Shown here in pieces: positions 47,101 through 60,009 of a stretch of DNA of 64,000 nt. How positions within the stretch are numbered: the first letter of the stretch is position 1; each line of letters begins with the position of its first letter. The notes beneath the pieces are model-generated. The model was not told the DNA's origin. It ran no database searches and saw nothing but the letters and a program-made list of their open reading frames with translations. The stretch is from Balanoglossus misakiensis (Eukaryota; Hemichordata). A program made the translations under genes and the position numbers. The stretch lies in NCBI GenBank assembly GCA_040954595.2, contig CM082585.2, positions 8,680,001 through 8,744,000 on the forward strand, in the 5' to 3' direction.

Positions 47101-50100
47101 GTAGATGCAACACTTGCAAAAGAGGTGCCGGATGCACCTGCTCCTCCAAACACTGTATTGTCTGGTTTTACGACATCGGTGGTAGAATCTGAAAAATATT
47201 TAATATTGAACAAGATCAATGGATAATTTTTTTGCTTTGGTATTGGTAAGCCTGCACTGAAAGAAAGGTGCTTCTTGAGTCTAGCCATAGAACCCATAAG
47301 TTCCATCCCGAAAACATCATCTCCAGTGATAAGCAGATCATCTGACATACCTGGTTCAATGACCTCAGTAGCTGGCTCTGACACTGTCGGTGCATCTAAT
47401 TTCCACTCATTCCAATCATCAGGCAACCTCTCATCATTGCATCCAATACACCCGGGACACTCTGCCTTGTACTTGTACAAATAGAAGGTCCTGGGCAGCT
47501 GTAGCTTTAGGGCTTCCTTAACTTCTTCTGCCGTGGGCTCTCGCTCATAGACTATCTCTACAAAGTCTGTGTGCAAGAAACCAAAGGGGAACACAGATAA
47601 TGAGCGAGATAGAGGGTAAGCAAAAGCCTGGCATTTAGACATACCAAATCACCATCATCTTCTAGAATCTATCCAAAGTCATAAACTAATCATTTTCTGC
47701 TTAACAAAAAAACTATGAAGTCAAACCTCACCTGATTTTTCATCATGGTCAAACTTGAGGTCTATCTTGGGTAGATCCTTCGGTGCTTTCTTGTCAGCCC
47801 CAAACAGAGGGCCAGCTGTATCTGGTTTATGACCAAAGGTGAAACCAGCAAATGGCGACGCTGTTTTCACTTCCTTCTTGGGCTCTGGTGTGGTGGTGGA
47901 TGACACGACTGAAGCAGGGTTGAAGGAGAATCCCTGACCGAATGAAAACTTGGGAGGAGAAATCAGACCTCCTGCTTTGTCGCTTTTACCGTCCTTCCCC
48001 TGACTCTCGGCGCCTGGCTTCGACTTCTGATCTGTTGGCTCTGCGTCAGATGCTTTCGAAGGTGTGACCTCTCCACTGGGGGTGGTGGTGGCTGGTTGTC
48101 GTCCGAATGAGAATCCTGTAGCCCCCACTGCGGGTGGAGCCTGCGTTCCAAAAGTAAACCCTGGAACGCTCGCTGCGGTCGATGGAGTCCCAAATCCAAA
48201 CGTCGCACCACCGCCTTCCGTCGTGGATGAAATTCCAAATTTAATCTCTGCACCCTCTCCACTACCGGATTTGTCACCGAAGGTAAATCCTGAAGATTCG
48301 GTTGACCCAAATTTGATTGCAACACTGGACTCTGGTGCCGACTTCGGACTTTTTGCACTTTTTTCACTGCCTGGCCTCATTGAACTGCATGCCAGACAGG
48401 CGTCCTGTTTCATGGGATTGCTGACGAGACATGTTTGGCATTCCCAGACATCCGTCCTCCTGAACTGTTCTGCAAGAGTCGGTTTCTTTTCCATGGCGCT
48501 TTTCCCGGCAGTATCTTTTCCGGGTGCGGCCTTCTCTCCCACTTCCGGGCGTCTCAGAAGCATCTCTTGGCATTCCTCAATCTTGGCCTTAAAGGCGTTC
48601 GCCATTTCTGAGTTTTTGAACTTGACGGTGAAAGTCTCCCGACGTCCTTCCTCTTCAGCGAAATCCATGGCGTGCCAAATCCACGATTTGTCCTTAGAAG
48701 GTCCCGGCTCCAGCTTCACATCTTTGGTGATGATGTGATTCGCACACACTTTCAGCACTTGTTCCCTCCTCATCAGAATCCTTATCTGTCCCGTCTCCTT
48801 GTGCTTTAATACCTTGATGTGCCCTAGCCCGCGTTCCTTCCACTGTCGACCATCAGAATCATATCGGTAGAGTTTAGATCTCTCTGAAAACAAAGTGTCT
48901 TCGTCCTCTTCCCCGGTTTTGAGGTCCACATTTTTGGGCATGGACACAATTGGTGTGACGTGAATATGCTCACCATCATCGGATCGGTAGTATTCATTCC
49001 CTTCTTCTTGAGAGGCGGAGGATACATTGAGGTCTTTTTCTTTCTTGGGTGCATCACTCTTTGCTGCTCCCAGCCCGGGCAGACGTTCTGTTCTAGGTTC
49101 ATCTGTCTGCTGTGCAGGCTTTGTCGGCGACGTCCCAAACGTGAAACCTGAGAAGGGTTTGTTCTCTACTGCGGGCTTCTCTTGTTTTTCAGGCTGATAC
49201 CCGAACGTGAACGCCCCGAGTCGACCGTCGGACGGACCCCCGAAGCTGAAACCCGACGATTCTTCCTTGTTCTTCGCAGCCGCGGCTTCGCTCGGTGTCC
49301 CGCACGCGCAACACACAGACTTGTTGGCCTCGTTGCGTACTTCGCATACGTTACACCTCCAGGATCCAGGCGGGGGTTTGAAAAGCTCCGACAGAGGCTT
49401 CAGTTCGGGTTTGTCTCCCTTGGGCTCGCCGACAAGCAGAGACTTGAGGAGAGGAGAGTCTTTACTCTTCTCCTTGTCGGGAGCCCTTCTGGGAGACGAC
49501 TCCTGGGGACTTTCAGAGACTCCCCTTGGCGGAGACTGTCGCAGCATGTCCTGGCACTCCTCGAACCGAACCTTAAATGCGCTGGCTACTTCCGGAGATT
49601 TGAATTTCACAGCCAACTGTTCCAGTTGCGGCTTCTCGTCCGCGTAGTCCATGGCGTTCCAGACCCAGGACCGGTCAGAGCCGGCGTTCGGCTTCAACAC
49701 CATGGAAGTGGTGATGTGGTGGTTGGCGCACACTTTGAACACCTGGTCGCGTCTCATCAGCACCCTGATGTGGCCAGCCTCTCGGTGTCTGAGGAGCTTG
49801 ATATTCCCGATGCCTCTTTCTTTCCACTGTTTACTGCTGTGGTCGAACCTGTACAGCCGTGCTCGTTCACAATACAGTGTCTCCTCGTCCTCCTCGCCAG
49901 TCTTCAAATCAACCTTCTCCGGTAACCGAGTCACCGGTTCAAAATGAATGTGTTGACCTTCATCGTCTACGTAATACTCATCTTCACCATCTTTGGGGCT
50001 TTGGAACAGTTTCGAGCCAGCACCGGCAAATCCCTTGAATGCACTGCTGTCTGGGCTCTTCCCGAATCCAGACGACTCAGACGCTGTGCCGGCCAATGCA

Positions 50101-53100
50101 GCAAAGCTTACAGCGTCATTTGCCCCATGACCAAACGTTGCCCCTTCTTCTGTAGTGGATGATACAGCCTCGTTATCGTCGTGTTTTGTTATTCCCACCG
50201 CAGGTTTGCTCGGGCTCGTCACTATGACCAGAGTTTTCCCGTCTGCCATTCCGGAGAGCTCACTCTTCTTGATCAGGCGCGGTGGTTCTCCCATGAAGCT
50301 GCTCGAGGGTTTTTGAGACTGGCCGCTTTCGTCATCCTCGCATCCCCTACAACCTGGACACGGAGGTTTCAGCTCGTACAGATAAAACCCGTCAGGCAGC
50401 ATGAGTTCTCTTGCCCGTCTCACTTGCTCATCTGTTGGTTTTGTTACCGAGACAAACATCACATCTTCATCAGCCCCGGTCTCCTTGGTAATCCCAGGTT
50501 TCTGTGGTACGGCTGGAGTGGATGATTCCGAGAGGCCAAGTCTATTAAGTGGTGATCTGTGCTGAGCTGCAGGCATCCGCAAGTCTTCTTCCTCTTCCTC
50601 TTCGTAATCTTCATCATCATAAACATAGTAGTCATCACCATCGTCATAGTATTGGTCGTCTTCACCTTCATCTTCGTAGTATTGGTCTTCTGCACCCCCA
50701 CTCTCGTAAAACTGGTCTTCGTCCTCCTGTGCTCTGTAGGACTCTTGAATCGCTCTTATGGATGTCGTTGTCCCGTGGGACGAGAATGAGAAGTCCTTGA
50801 AGGCTGATTCTCCAAAGGAAATGGCTGCGGGCGCTGCTGGTTTTGCAGAGTTGTCTGGAGTTGAGCTGTCCACATCAGCGGTGTCCTCTTTCTGCTGAGC
50901 AGCCATGGAGCTGAGCAGGGCTGACGCCGACCCGCCAGGGCTGCCGAACGTAAAGCCAGCGCCTTGAGTTCCGAAGACAGGTGGTTTTTGCTCCTGGGGT
51001 GCTGCTGTCTGAGGCTGAGGAGCTGAACCAAACGTGAACTTCGCCGCTGAAAAATGAAACTTTGAAGTCCCTTCTGCAGATGATGTGTTAGTGTTGGCGT
51101 CAGCATTTGCAGCTTGGCTCTGACTTGGAACGCCAAAAGAAAACCCTGTCGCAGGACTTCCAAACGTGAACCCGCCTGCTGCCTTGCTGGCGGAGCCTCC
51201 GAAGCTAAATCCTGTCGCTGACTTTGAGTCACCCGCCCCTTGACTGGGGGCAAATGTAAATCCTGTACTCTTTGGTGCTGCAGCAGAACCATCAACAGCA
51301 AATGGCTGGGAGGTGCTTGATCCAAACGTGAAAGTTGGTCCACTCGGGGCTGTGGATGATATAGTCCCTGTGGTGGACACTGCAGATTTTGCTTTGCCCA
51401 AATCTTCAGCTTGCTTTGCAACATCTTTCTCGGGTTTAGACCCAGGCTTGGCTGCGTTACACGCCAGACACACGCGCTTATCAGCTGGATTACTGACCAG
51501 GCATTCTTGGCACTCCCAGGTCCCTGGTTTCGGTCTGAACTGTTCCGCGAGACTCATCGTGGTTCCCTTTCCCTTTCCCTTGTCTCCTTCCTTCTTCGGA
51601 GTGGTCGACTTCTCCGGGGTCGCCTGCTCAGGAAGAGACCTCACAACTTCTCGGCACTCTTCGAACTTGGCCTTGAATTCTGCAGCCATCTCCTGAGTTT
51701 TGAACTTCACTACAAAGGTTTCCTGCTGCGGGGTTCCATCGGCGAAATCCAGGGCGGTCCACAACCAGGATCTGTCGGAATGTTTATGAGGCTTCATGTC
51801 CATGTCCTTGGTGATGTAGTGGTTGGCACAGACTTTGAGAACCTGCTCCCTTCTCATGACTATTCTCATTTTCTTGCTCTTCTTGCAGTGCATGATTTTG
51901 ATCTGGCCAATGCCCCTCTCCTTCCACTGACTACTTTCCTTGTCGTATCGAAATAACTTTGACCTCATAGAGAACATAACTTCCTCATCCTCTTCTCCGG
52001 TGATCAATTTCACTTTCTCCGGCATCTTCACGATGGGTTCAAAGTGGATTCCATCGTCCTCCTCCTCGTTGTAATTGACATCGCTAGCATCGCCGTCTTC
52101 ATCAGTTCTGTCCCCGGACTTGTCAAGGTTTGAAGTAGCTCCTGATGGAGACTCGCCTTTACCGATGACACCAGTTGCATTGACTTGAGTGGCGTTACCG
52201 AGCGAGAATTTCTGAGTACCTGCACCAGCTCCTCCCCGGGTTCCTGCGGCCGACTCAGGTACAGGAAGCTGAGGTGACGAGTTGTAGTTTTTCACGGACT
52301 GACTGAAGTAGGAGTCCGTCTTCGGCGATGCGAAGAGCGACTGCGGTGGTGGTTGCTGGGGAACCAGGCCGGTGTCGAAGGCCGGCTTGGGTTCCAGCTG
52401 ACCCGGGCCGGCCATGGGTGCGGCAGCCATTGGGATCTGGCCCTGGTACACGGACGGCGAATAACCCGGTGCCATGTGGGCGGCTTCGGGAACTCCGTGG
52501 GGTGATGCCATGTACCCTTGGTCGACCGCCGGACTGACGAGTCCGTGAGCACCAACTGGTATGTACCCCCTTGGAGTAGATGCGGCGACACCTGGCTGGG
52601 TGGCCATCTGGGGTACGTGGCCTGGTGGTACCATGTATCCTGGCCTGTAGCCGTAGCCATAGGACGTATCCTGAAGTCCCATTGGTCCTGGAGACTGCAG
52701 TAATGTCACCTGGGCTGGTGTTCTTCTCTTCAACTCTCTGAGGTCAGTCTAAGGAGAAAAATAAGAAAACCAAACTAATGTTACAGTACTCTTGTACTTT
52801 CTCCCTAATCAACTGTTTCAGCACTTCGCATCAACGACTGAAATGTCTGCTTTGAGAGCGTACAACGAGAATGCTTACAGCTATGGTTTGAAGATATTGG
52901 GCCACAATGTGAGACGTCTGTTCCGGGGTGGGAGTCCTTCCGGTGGCAGCTTGAGCTGTTGGTGGCGTCTGAGCTGACATTGTGACTCCAGTTGGCAGAG
53001 TCTGTTGGGCTTGTGGTGACAATGGGGTGGCAGGTTTATTACTTTGTAAGTCTTTTAACTGCCTCTGCGAGCGTGAAAAAAAAAGAAACAGATTAATTAT

Positions 53101-56100
53101 CATTTTTTTAAACTGTCAGACATGTCCTCTTTGAATAATATGAGGTGTAGTTTTAACAAGAAATACCAGATAGTTTTTTCAAGAACTTTACAAGGTTCAT
53201 CTAAATTTAGGACTCAAAAAGACCTCCCATAAACATATGAAACTACTGGGAATTTCTTCATACCCCAAATCCACATGACAAGTCCACACTTCTGAAACAG
53301 ATCAAGGAACTTACCATGACCTCGTCCAACTTGGCTGACAACGTTTGTATCTGCTTTTGACTTCCTTCGTAATTTCCCTGCAGCTGAGAATGTTTCTCCT
53401 GCAGTTCTGCATGCTGCCTGACTAGATGTGCGTGCGAGTCGTTCAGAGTCCTGAGCTCGGCCGCCAGATGTGGCTGACTTGAACTCTGTTGATGAAAAAA
53501 AAAAACGTTTCAATCATTTTTTTCGCAATTTTGGTCAGTGTATTAAACTCCCCGAAGAGTGTTTAAAAAAGGCGTACATTAACGTGCACAGGCGATACTC
53601 CATGTGTGTTTCACTCTGGGTCAAGGTTCATACATATCATACATCCATTGCTCACTAGTCTACAGGGGTGGGAGGGGGTTGGAGGAGGGGCGTTACGCTG
53701 TTCATTTACCTGCATCTGTGATTGGTCAGTGCGGAGAGTGCTCTCCAGAAGGGGTATTCCCTGCGGGGAGAGGCTACCGTCCAGAACGGAAATCCCGGTA
53801 CTCCTCCTGCTTCGTGCGGACGGAGTTCCGTTCTGTACGGTCGACGGAGGCGCGGAGCTGAAATCCAGCCTGCGGTGAAGCCTTTGATCATCGCCAAGTT
53901 GGAGCTCAATGTCGTCAAGCAGGGCAGAAATCTTCTGATTCAGCGGCTGGAAACAGAAACTTGAAAGAGTTAGAGGTTGAAAAAGAGAAAGATGCTACAA
54001 TTTGAAAAATAAATGATAGAAAATGGGAAAATACCGGCCTAAAAACCATGACAGCAAATGATCAAACCCTCAACACAACTCACATCTTCACTATTACTTC
54101 CAAGCCTGTTGATTGCTGTCACGAGATAATCTCGACTTTTCTTCAAATATTCCTTCTTCTTTTCTTCGTCATCTGAAGTAGTATCATTATCTTTGCTCTC
54201 CAACTGGTCAGAGAGCATTTTGAATATCTAAATTTTAAAACAAAATAAACAATATTTTACTGCCCAATCCTGCCAATAACGTCAGCTGCATAAATTCCCC
54301 GCAGTGCAATCACTTTTATGACTGCACTCTCACCCCCCCCCCCCCCCCCAACCAAAATAAAACACACCACATTACTTATGGTAGTAATATCAAGATGTTA
54401 AATAAAGTATTTAAGATGACACACTATTTCTTGCCAGGTCTATAATACTATGCAAGATTTTTTTATGAATTTTGCCATAATAAGACTTACCATTGCCTGA
54501 TTAAAGGCAGCATCCGCTGTTCCCAGCGATTCAAATATCTCTACCGCTTTATCTTTGTCTCCCTTCTCAAACGTCATGGAGGCAACGAACTTCTTTCCTT
54601 CCTGAATATACTCTCTGATTTTACTCATCTGGAAATTAATCCAAAATGGTTGATATCATGAATGATATTTCGGTAACCGCGACAAAGCAAATAACACAAA
54701 ACAGTGTTCAGAAGCCACCACTCTTAATATTTGAAAAGCAGTTAACGAAATCAATACAAAGACACCTCCCTTACCTCCAGATCTATGTCAACAAGTTTAA
54801 AGAAAGGATTCTTTGGTTTGGGCACGTTCAGATCTCTGCAAGAGAAATCATAGTAAACTTTGTTTAGTTCAGACACTACATGCTGCAATGTACACAGATT
54901 GATCATATGCCGAATTCATGTATAGTTGGGCCTCTATAGAGGGGACTGGGGGTGAAAGGGTTAAAACAAAACGCAATTGCAACCTACTGGGCCATTCTCT
55001 GCAGTATGGCCAAAGCAGCCTCCCAGTATGCACCAGCTCTTCCCTGGAGACCAAGATACTGATCCAGATACATTATCTGATCCTTTGACAACTGGCGAGT
55101 CTCGTTCATCTGGAATCAAAATATACAACCATCAGTTTTTTTATTTGAGAATTTCTTTCCTTGTCCTAGTGGCCTGATTCATATATATCAAACTCAACCA
55201 CATGAACGTGTGGATGGGATTATTTTGACCTTTGTTAATAAAAAAAAACTTACTCTTGTAGCAAAGCACTTCGCAAGGTGCACCAACAGAGTGACTTGCA
55301 TGCCATGGTTGCCAATGACACGCACAGCTTCAAGACCACGCTGAACCGAGAATCTCAGTTTGCCTCTCTCATTTGGGCTGAAAATATAAATTTAAGTTGA
55401 TATGAATTCAGTTGCTGAATGTGCCCTTAATCCTTTTATTTGTGTTAATAGCCGAACTAAAAGTCTGAGAACAACAGACACTGCATCCAATCCCGTCATA
55501 TTTATCGCGGAAAAACGCAATTGTTTTGTTTCCTTTTCTAACCTTGCTTTCCCTGTGTACAAAGCACAGACCCCAGACCACCACTCATCTTGGTTGACCG
55601 ACACCAGTTTCTTGGACAAACACTGCGGCAGTATCTCGGGTTGGTGGTCGCAGACGTGGTGATCAATGTAAAGATCCCGCATGGCGCGCTTGGTGCAGTA
55701 CACTACAGCGTAGACAAAGCTCTGGGGAAGTGGAGAAACGCACGCAAGGTTTCAGTGATATGCATTTTTAGCAGATGCGTTTAGGCTCTTCCAGTGTAAT
55801 ATCTTACATGTACATTGTATATGAAACAGTTATGTTGGTTAAAGCCCCTTCCCCACCATGGTTTGGTCCATCCTATGGTTAAGCCGGACCGCTATAGGGA
55901 ACATCGGGGGTGAAAGAGTCAAAGAGAGGGACACAGACCTGGATATCCAGATGGCATATAGTTTCCACCGACGCAGTCTGCATGTTGGGGACGGCGTAGT
56001 GGAGTTTATCGAAAGCCTGGGCGAGCAGGAAGCTGACGTTGGGCTGAACTTCGTCCCCAGATTGATACCACTGCAAAGCCAGCCAGATGATGTTGTGTAG

Positions 56101-59100
56101 ACTGTGGGGGTTCTCAGCCAAAGCGCCTGTCGAGAAAGAAGATGGTTTGGTAAACTTACGAAAAACTGCAGCCCAGGTTCGAATGTTCTATAGCCACTGC
56201 ACATTGGCACATGGTAGACACCACACTACAAACTAAGGGCAACACATCTGCCAACAGTGAAACCAACAGAGAGCTTACCTTCGTCATACGCAATTATATC
56301 ATCTTCCAACGGCAGAGTATTTGTATTGACTTCATAAAATTTCTTGTCTTGAAAGAAATAGGATCTTTCTTTTGGGAAATTGTAACTGAACATCTTGTAG
56401 AATATTTCTTCCTGGCCCTGTCATACAAGAAACAGGAACAACAGAAAATTATCAATCTGTCTTGTAAAAGTTGTGTTGACTTTCGTGTTTCATGCAAACA
56501 TCTCAGAAATAAAAAAAAAATATTTCACATACCTCTGGGCAACACAATTTCTCACACATTTTATCCAAGCCCTTCTCCGAATACTGCTCACACAAATTAT
56601 CCACAAGGTGACCTTGAAAAGAGAAGTAATGCAATGAGATTGAGTAAAATGTCTATAATTGCAAGAAATCAAAAGTTAATTGTGGACATCAGGCCGGTAT
56701 CTAAGTTTCCACTAACAATATCTCTGATTAAAGACTCACCAACTTGACTCAATCTGCTGCAGGCGAGTCGATACCACCTCAGTGGGTCCGAGCCAGTTGG
56801 GTTCCTCATCGCCATAGCAACCCAGGATGTCTGCTTGTTCGGCAGGGGTGTCTGCAGACTTGCCAGGTACAGCGCTGCCGCCTTGGAGATGGCCTCTTGC
56901 CACTCTAACGCGCCCTACACAAAGTCACAACAGCAAAACGTTCAGTTTTGCGCAACACCTGTGGACTTTCAATGTGCCTCTTACAGTCGGGAAAGTTGTT
57001 ATGGTTATTATAATATCATTTGAACACTTACAGTGACGGCCATCTTGGTGACGAGAACACCACTGAGAAAGTAAAGCTGTCCTCTCATCTCCTGCAGTGC
57101 TGTACTCCATTCTGAGTCAGAACCCTCCTTTGGGACTGCTTCGTACTGGTGGGCTTTGAGAAGCCATTCGTCCAACCTGTGGGTCAAAGAATCAGTGTCA
57201 AGTTTCAAGATCAAAAGAGTCCCTTTTTTCTTCAGAAAGTGAGAAGAATCTGAATACAAGGGTGTCAAACCTTCTATATTGAATATGTGTTGCAGCGACA
57301 TGCAACGTGTATTGTCAAATTTATCAATTTGAATTATTCCTGAGCACAGTCATCACATGACCTACAATGACCAATCAGAAATCATCACCCATGTCATCTG
57401 GGAAATTCAGCAACAAGACAAATATCAGATGGCCGCATGTTTTTCTTTTTAACTATAAATAATATTTGCATAATAATACCTGGATAGGCAGACGCTGCAG
57501 TCCCCGTATATGTCGTACTCTTTCAATGCAATGTGAGTCACTCGACACAGGGCCTCCAACAGGTTGAGGTATATTTCCTTCGCAGATCCTCTAGGTCCAG
57601 CCTTTGACTTGAGTCGGAGATATGCCTATCATGTCAGAAAGAGAATTCAGATAGCTTTGTGGTCTAAAGTTGTACTGAATTGATGGGTGTGTATGTTTTA
57701 GACTCTGAAAATGAAGCCTTGGTCTGATTGGTGTTTATGTTGTGACCTTTGCTTTGATTGGCTGTCTAAAACCAGACAGACCAATCATATCCATCACTTA
57801 CGTGAACTGTGTCAGCAACGCAGAGCTGCCAATCCAGCTGCTCAGAAAACTCTTTGTTCCGCTTGCGTTGAATGCAGAAGCGATACGCGTCCTCAACTCG
57901 CTTGCTCTCCTTGTACATCTTTGCGAGCTTGATATTCAGTTCCAAATTGTCCGGTGTTTTTCTCTGTTTCAAAAAGGACAGAGGAGATGATTTTGTTTTA
58001 AAATCTATTCCCAAGTTTCCACTCCGATTCTAAATGATGGGAGGCTGAGGGGGTTGAAGAAGTAGAACCAGAAAAATACCCTTTCTTACCATTTCAGTTT
58101 GAAAGAAGTTTTCTAATTCTTTGTCGCTGGCCCCGTTTATTCTCAGCATGTGCTCCTACGAAAACAAAACATGCGCATAGTAAATGTACAGGTAAGACTT
58201 TCAAGAATATATTCCAAGACTAAGGTCAAATGGTTTGTAAGCTGTAGAAGTCTTGATGTGTCTATCCATCTACCAACTGACTATCAATGTTGTTATCATA
58301 TCAGAAGAGATGAGAGAGGAATGACTTACCCGTAATTTGAAGACTGTTTTGTGGCCGGGGAAACTCTGTTCAGTTTTGTCAGCCCAGTAACGCACCTTGT
58401 CAGGATAATGCTTGATTTTGCAGTAGATTTCGGCAACTGAAGGTAGGTAACCATAGAAAATCCCTGTTTAAGTACCCTTCGTCATATGGGCTTAGAAGGC
58501 ATTGTTCACTTAAAGTAAGTAACATAATTTAATATATCTTGAATGATGTATCATAACATACTGTTTGTTAGTATGTGTCAAGTACAAAAGTTGCATTTGA
58601 GGATTAAACGTACATCAGTAATAGAAAGAGAACAACATACCTTGCAAGATCAAATCATTCTGTGTGTTATTGAGCTCCAGTGACCTCTTGTAAGACTCAA
58701 TGGCCTTCTCGTGCCTATCATTATGTTCATGTATCTTCCCCAGCAAGCGATGTGCTTTGGCGTCCGTTTCATTGACACCGAGATACACAGAGACGTACTT
58801 GAGTGCACTGTCATAATCTTTGGCTTCATAGTACATGCGTGCAAAGGCGTAACTCTTCAGATTTCTCTGTGATGAAATATACATAAAATGTGATGTTGTA
58901 CACTAGTGAAGCAGGTATCATCGCAAATCTAATTCCTTATACTTGTACAGTAATATTTAAATTCAATTGTCAACATACAAGTTAACATAACAATGCACGT
59001 ACATGTCTATTTCGGCCGCAGGCACGTCTACAGACTGTGTTTAGACAGGGAAACGTCACTCCCTTTTGACATTATTTTGGTTCATTTAACTATTTACTTG

Positions 59101-59562
59101 TACGTTGTGAAAATGCTAACGAACCAAACTTAGCTCATGTCGCATATGAAACTTGAATTTAATTTGAAAGTGAAACACACACCATGTACATTGCAGTACT
59201 TGGAAGTGGGACCAAAGACATTGTACGTCCATCATTGAATCGTGCCGTCGAGGCCCTAGACGCACCCTGCGACACACAATTCCAATGTATTCATAAAGCA
59301 GACTTTAAGATCGCTTATTTCATTGTTAAGATGTCGCGACACGCCGGTACACCTGATAAAATCATTTCAAATGTCCGTTGCGCACGTTACTTTAGCGGCC
59401 ATTTTGATTTGATGCTTTGTATGTACATTACTGATGGCGGAAGTTGACCGGCGAACAACAATAAGACGTGCTTTACTCGGAAAACCCTACCTCATGTGGG
59501 TTGGCGATATTCCTAGTGGCGGACGAAACCTGCTTGTCCACCTCTTGTTTGCTTCGAATCAT
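44151..59562 (-). CDS. RANBP2: RANBP2/NUP358 nucleoporin (27 exons)
   Basis: Giant cytoplasmic-filament nucleoporin, about 3450 residues, binding Ran-GTP and acting in vertebrates as a SUMO E3 ligase. Exons in order: 59562-59491, 58866-58641, 58436-58330, 58155-58090, 57963-57802, 57625-57480, 57176-57032, 56914-56740, 56612-56533, 56417-56279, 56126-55939, 55721-55543, 55377-55254, 55109-54988, 54835-54775, 54628-54491, 54227-54084, 53946-53710, 53485-53315, 53064-52879, 52748-47732, 47566-47351, 47188-47072, 46948-46272, 45941-44636, 44433-44332, 44200-44151. Approximate residues: TPR/helical region 1-850; Ran-binding domains at 1189-1325, 1889-2027, 2219-2355, 2775-2918, 3237-3375, each with variants of KERGxGxIKxLxH and RRxQVxKVCANHxI; zinc fingers (W-x-C-x2-C-x10-C-x2-C) near 1362, 2084, 2388, 2931, 2976, 3005; FG motifs throughout; internal repeats at 1715 and 2629. 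Human has four Ran-binding domains, clustered zinc fingers and a C-terminal cyclophilin domain, which is absent here. Confidence 0.97.
47351..47566 (-). other. RANBP2: RANBP2 internal repeat 2 (SUMO-ligase-like unit) exon
   Basis: The exon encodes DFVEIVYEREPTAEEVKEAL then LPRTFYLYKYKAECPGCIGC. It matches the vertebrate IR unit: a hydrophobic SUMO-interacting stretch (VEIVY), PTxEE and LPxTFY. The first unit lies in the large exon at about 50330-50475 (DVMFVSVTKPTDEQ, LPDGFYLYELKPPCPGCRGC). In human the two units are adjacent; here they are about 900 residues apart, separated by two Ran-binding domains. Confidence 0.75.
47732..52748 (-). other. RANBP2: RANBP2 5017-bp exon
   Basis: Single uninterrupted coding exon holding three Ran-binding domains, three zinc fingers, the first internal repeat, most FG motifs and an Asp/Tyr/Glu-rich tract (50584-50735). 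Acceptor CTTAG|ACTGAC at 52749 and donor ATCAG|GTGAGG at 47732. Phases agree with both neighbours. A similarly large exon is known in vertebrate RANBP2. Confidence 0.9.
54926..54966 (-). mobile_element. Family A element, partial copy
   Basis: GACTGGGGGTGAAAGGGTTAA plus the preceding GGGCCTCTATAGAGG, one end of the family, next to RANBP2 exon 14. Confidence 0.5.
55839..55922 (+). mobile_element. Family A element, diverged full-length copy
   Basis: Starts TTAAAGCCCCTTCCCCACCATG and ends GGGGGTGAAAGAGTCAA, with GGTTTGGTCCATCCTATGGT inside. It lies in a RANBP2 intron and ends 17 bp before exon 11. Confidence 0.6.
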
Positions 59563-60009
59563 TTTAAAGTGATATTTCCCTACATATGAACTGAAACACA
59601 GTTGATGTCAAACCAACACATGCCTTCACGCGCCGGTTTCTTGAACAAACGTCATGGTTAGGGCCCCCTAACCCGGAAGAAATTGTTCAAGCCGTGAATC
59701 ACCCATTTTCAATGCATAGTGCGCCGCTGTCGGTAGGAGGTGGCAAGGAGTGGGACCAAGGCCTGCACTGGATCTCAGCACTTGGAATTAATGAAGCAAC
59801 ACAAATGATGAACAAAGCACATGAAAGCGACTTTATTTATATGCATTTTAAGACAGTTTAGTTCAAGGATTTTCTTCAAGAGGAAAAGTAATGAGCATGC
59901 GATATTTCATTGGTATGGCGATTCTGTTAGTATATTACTAGTGTACTTTCAGTTTTTGTTATGGCCACAATCCCTTTCCAAGTCTCAGGAAAGCAGACGA
60001 TGGCCTTTC
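59563..60009. promoter_or_regulatory. Short interval holding the acetyltransferase 3' end and the RANBP2 promoter
   Basis: Only 447 bp separate the acetyltransferase stop from the RANBP2 ATG on the same strand. Minus-strand AATAAA at 59832-59837 would end the acetyltransferase message, leaving about 270 bp for the RANBP2 promoter and 5' UTR. No TATA box is apparent. Confidence 0.5.
59832..59837 (-). terminator. Candidate polyadenylation signal of the acetyltransferase gene
   Basis: AATAAA on the minus strand, about 170 bp past the stop. Confidence 0.5.
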
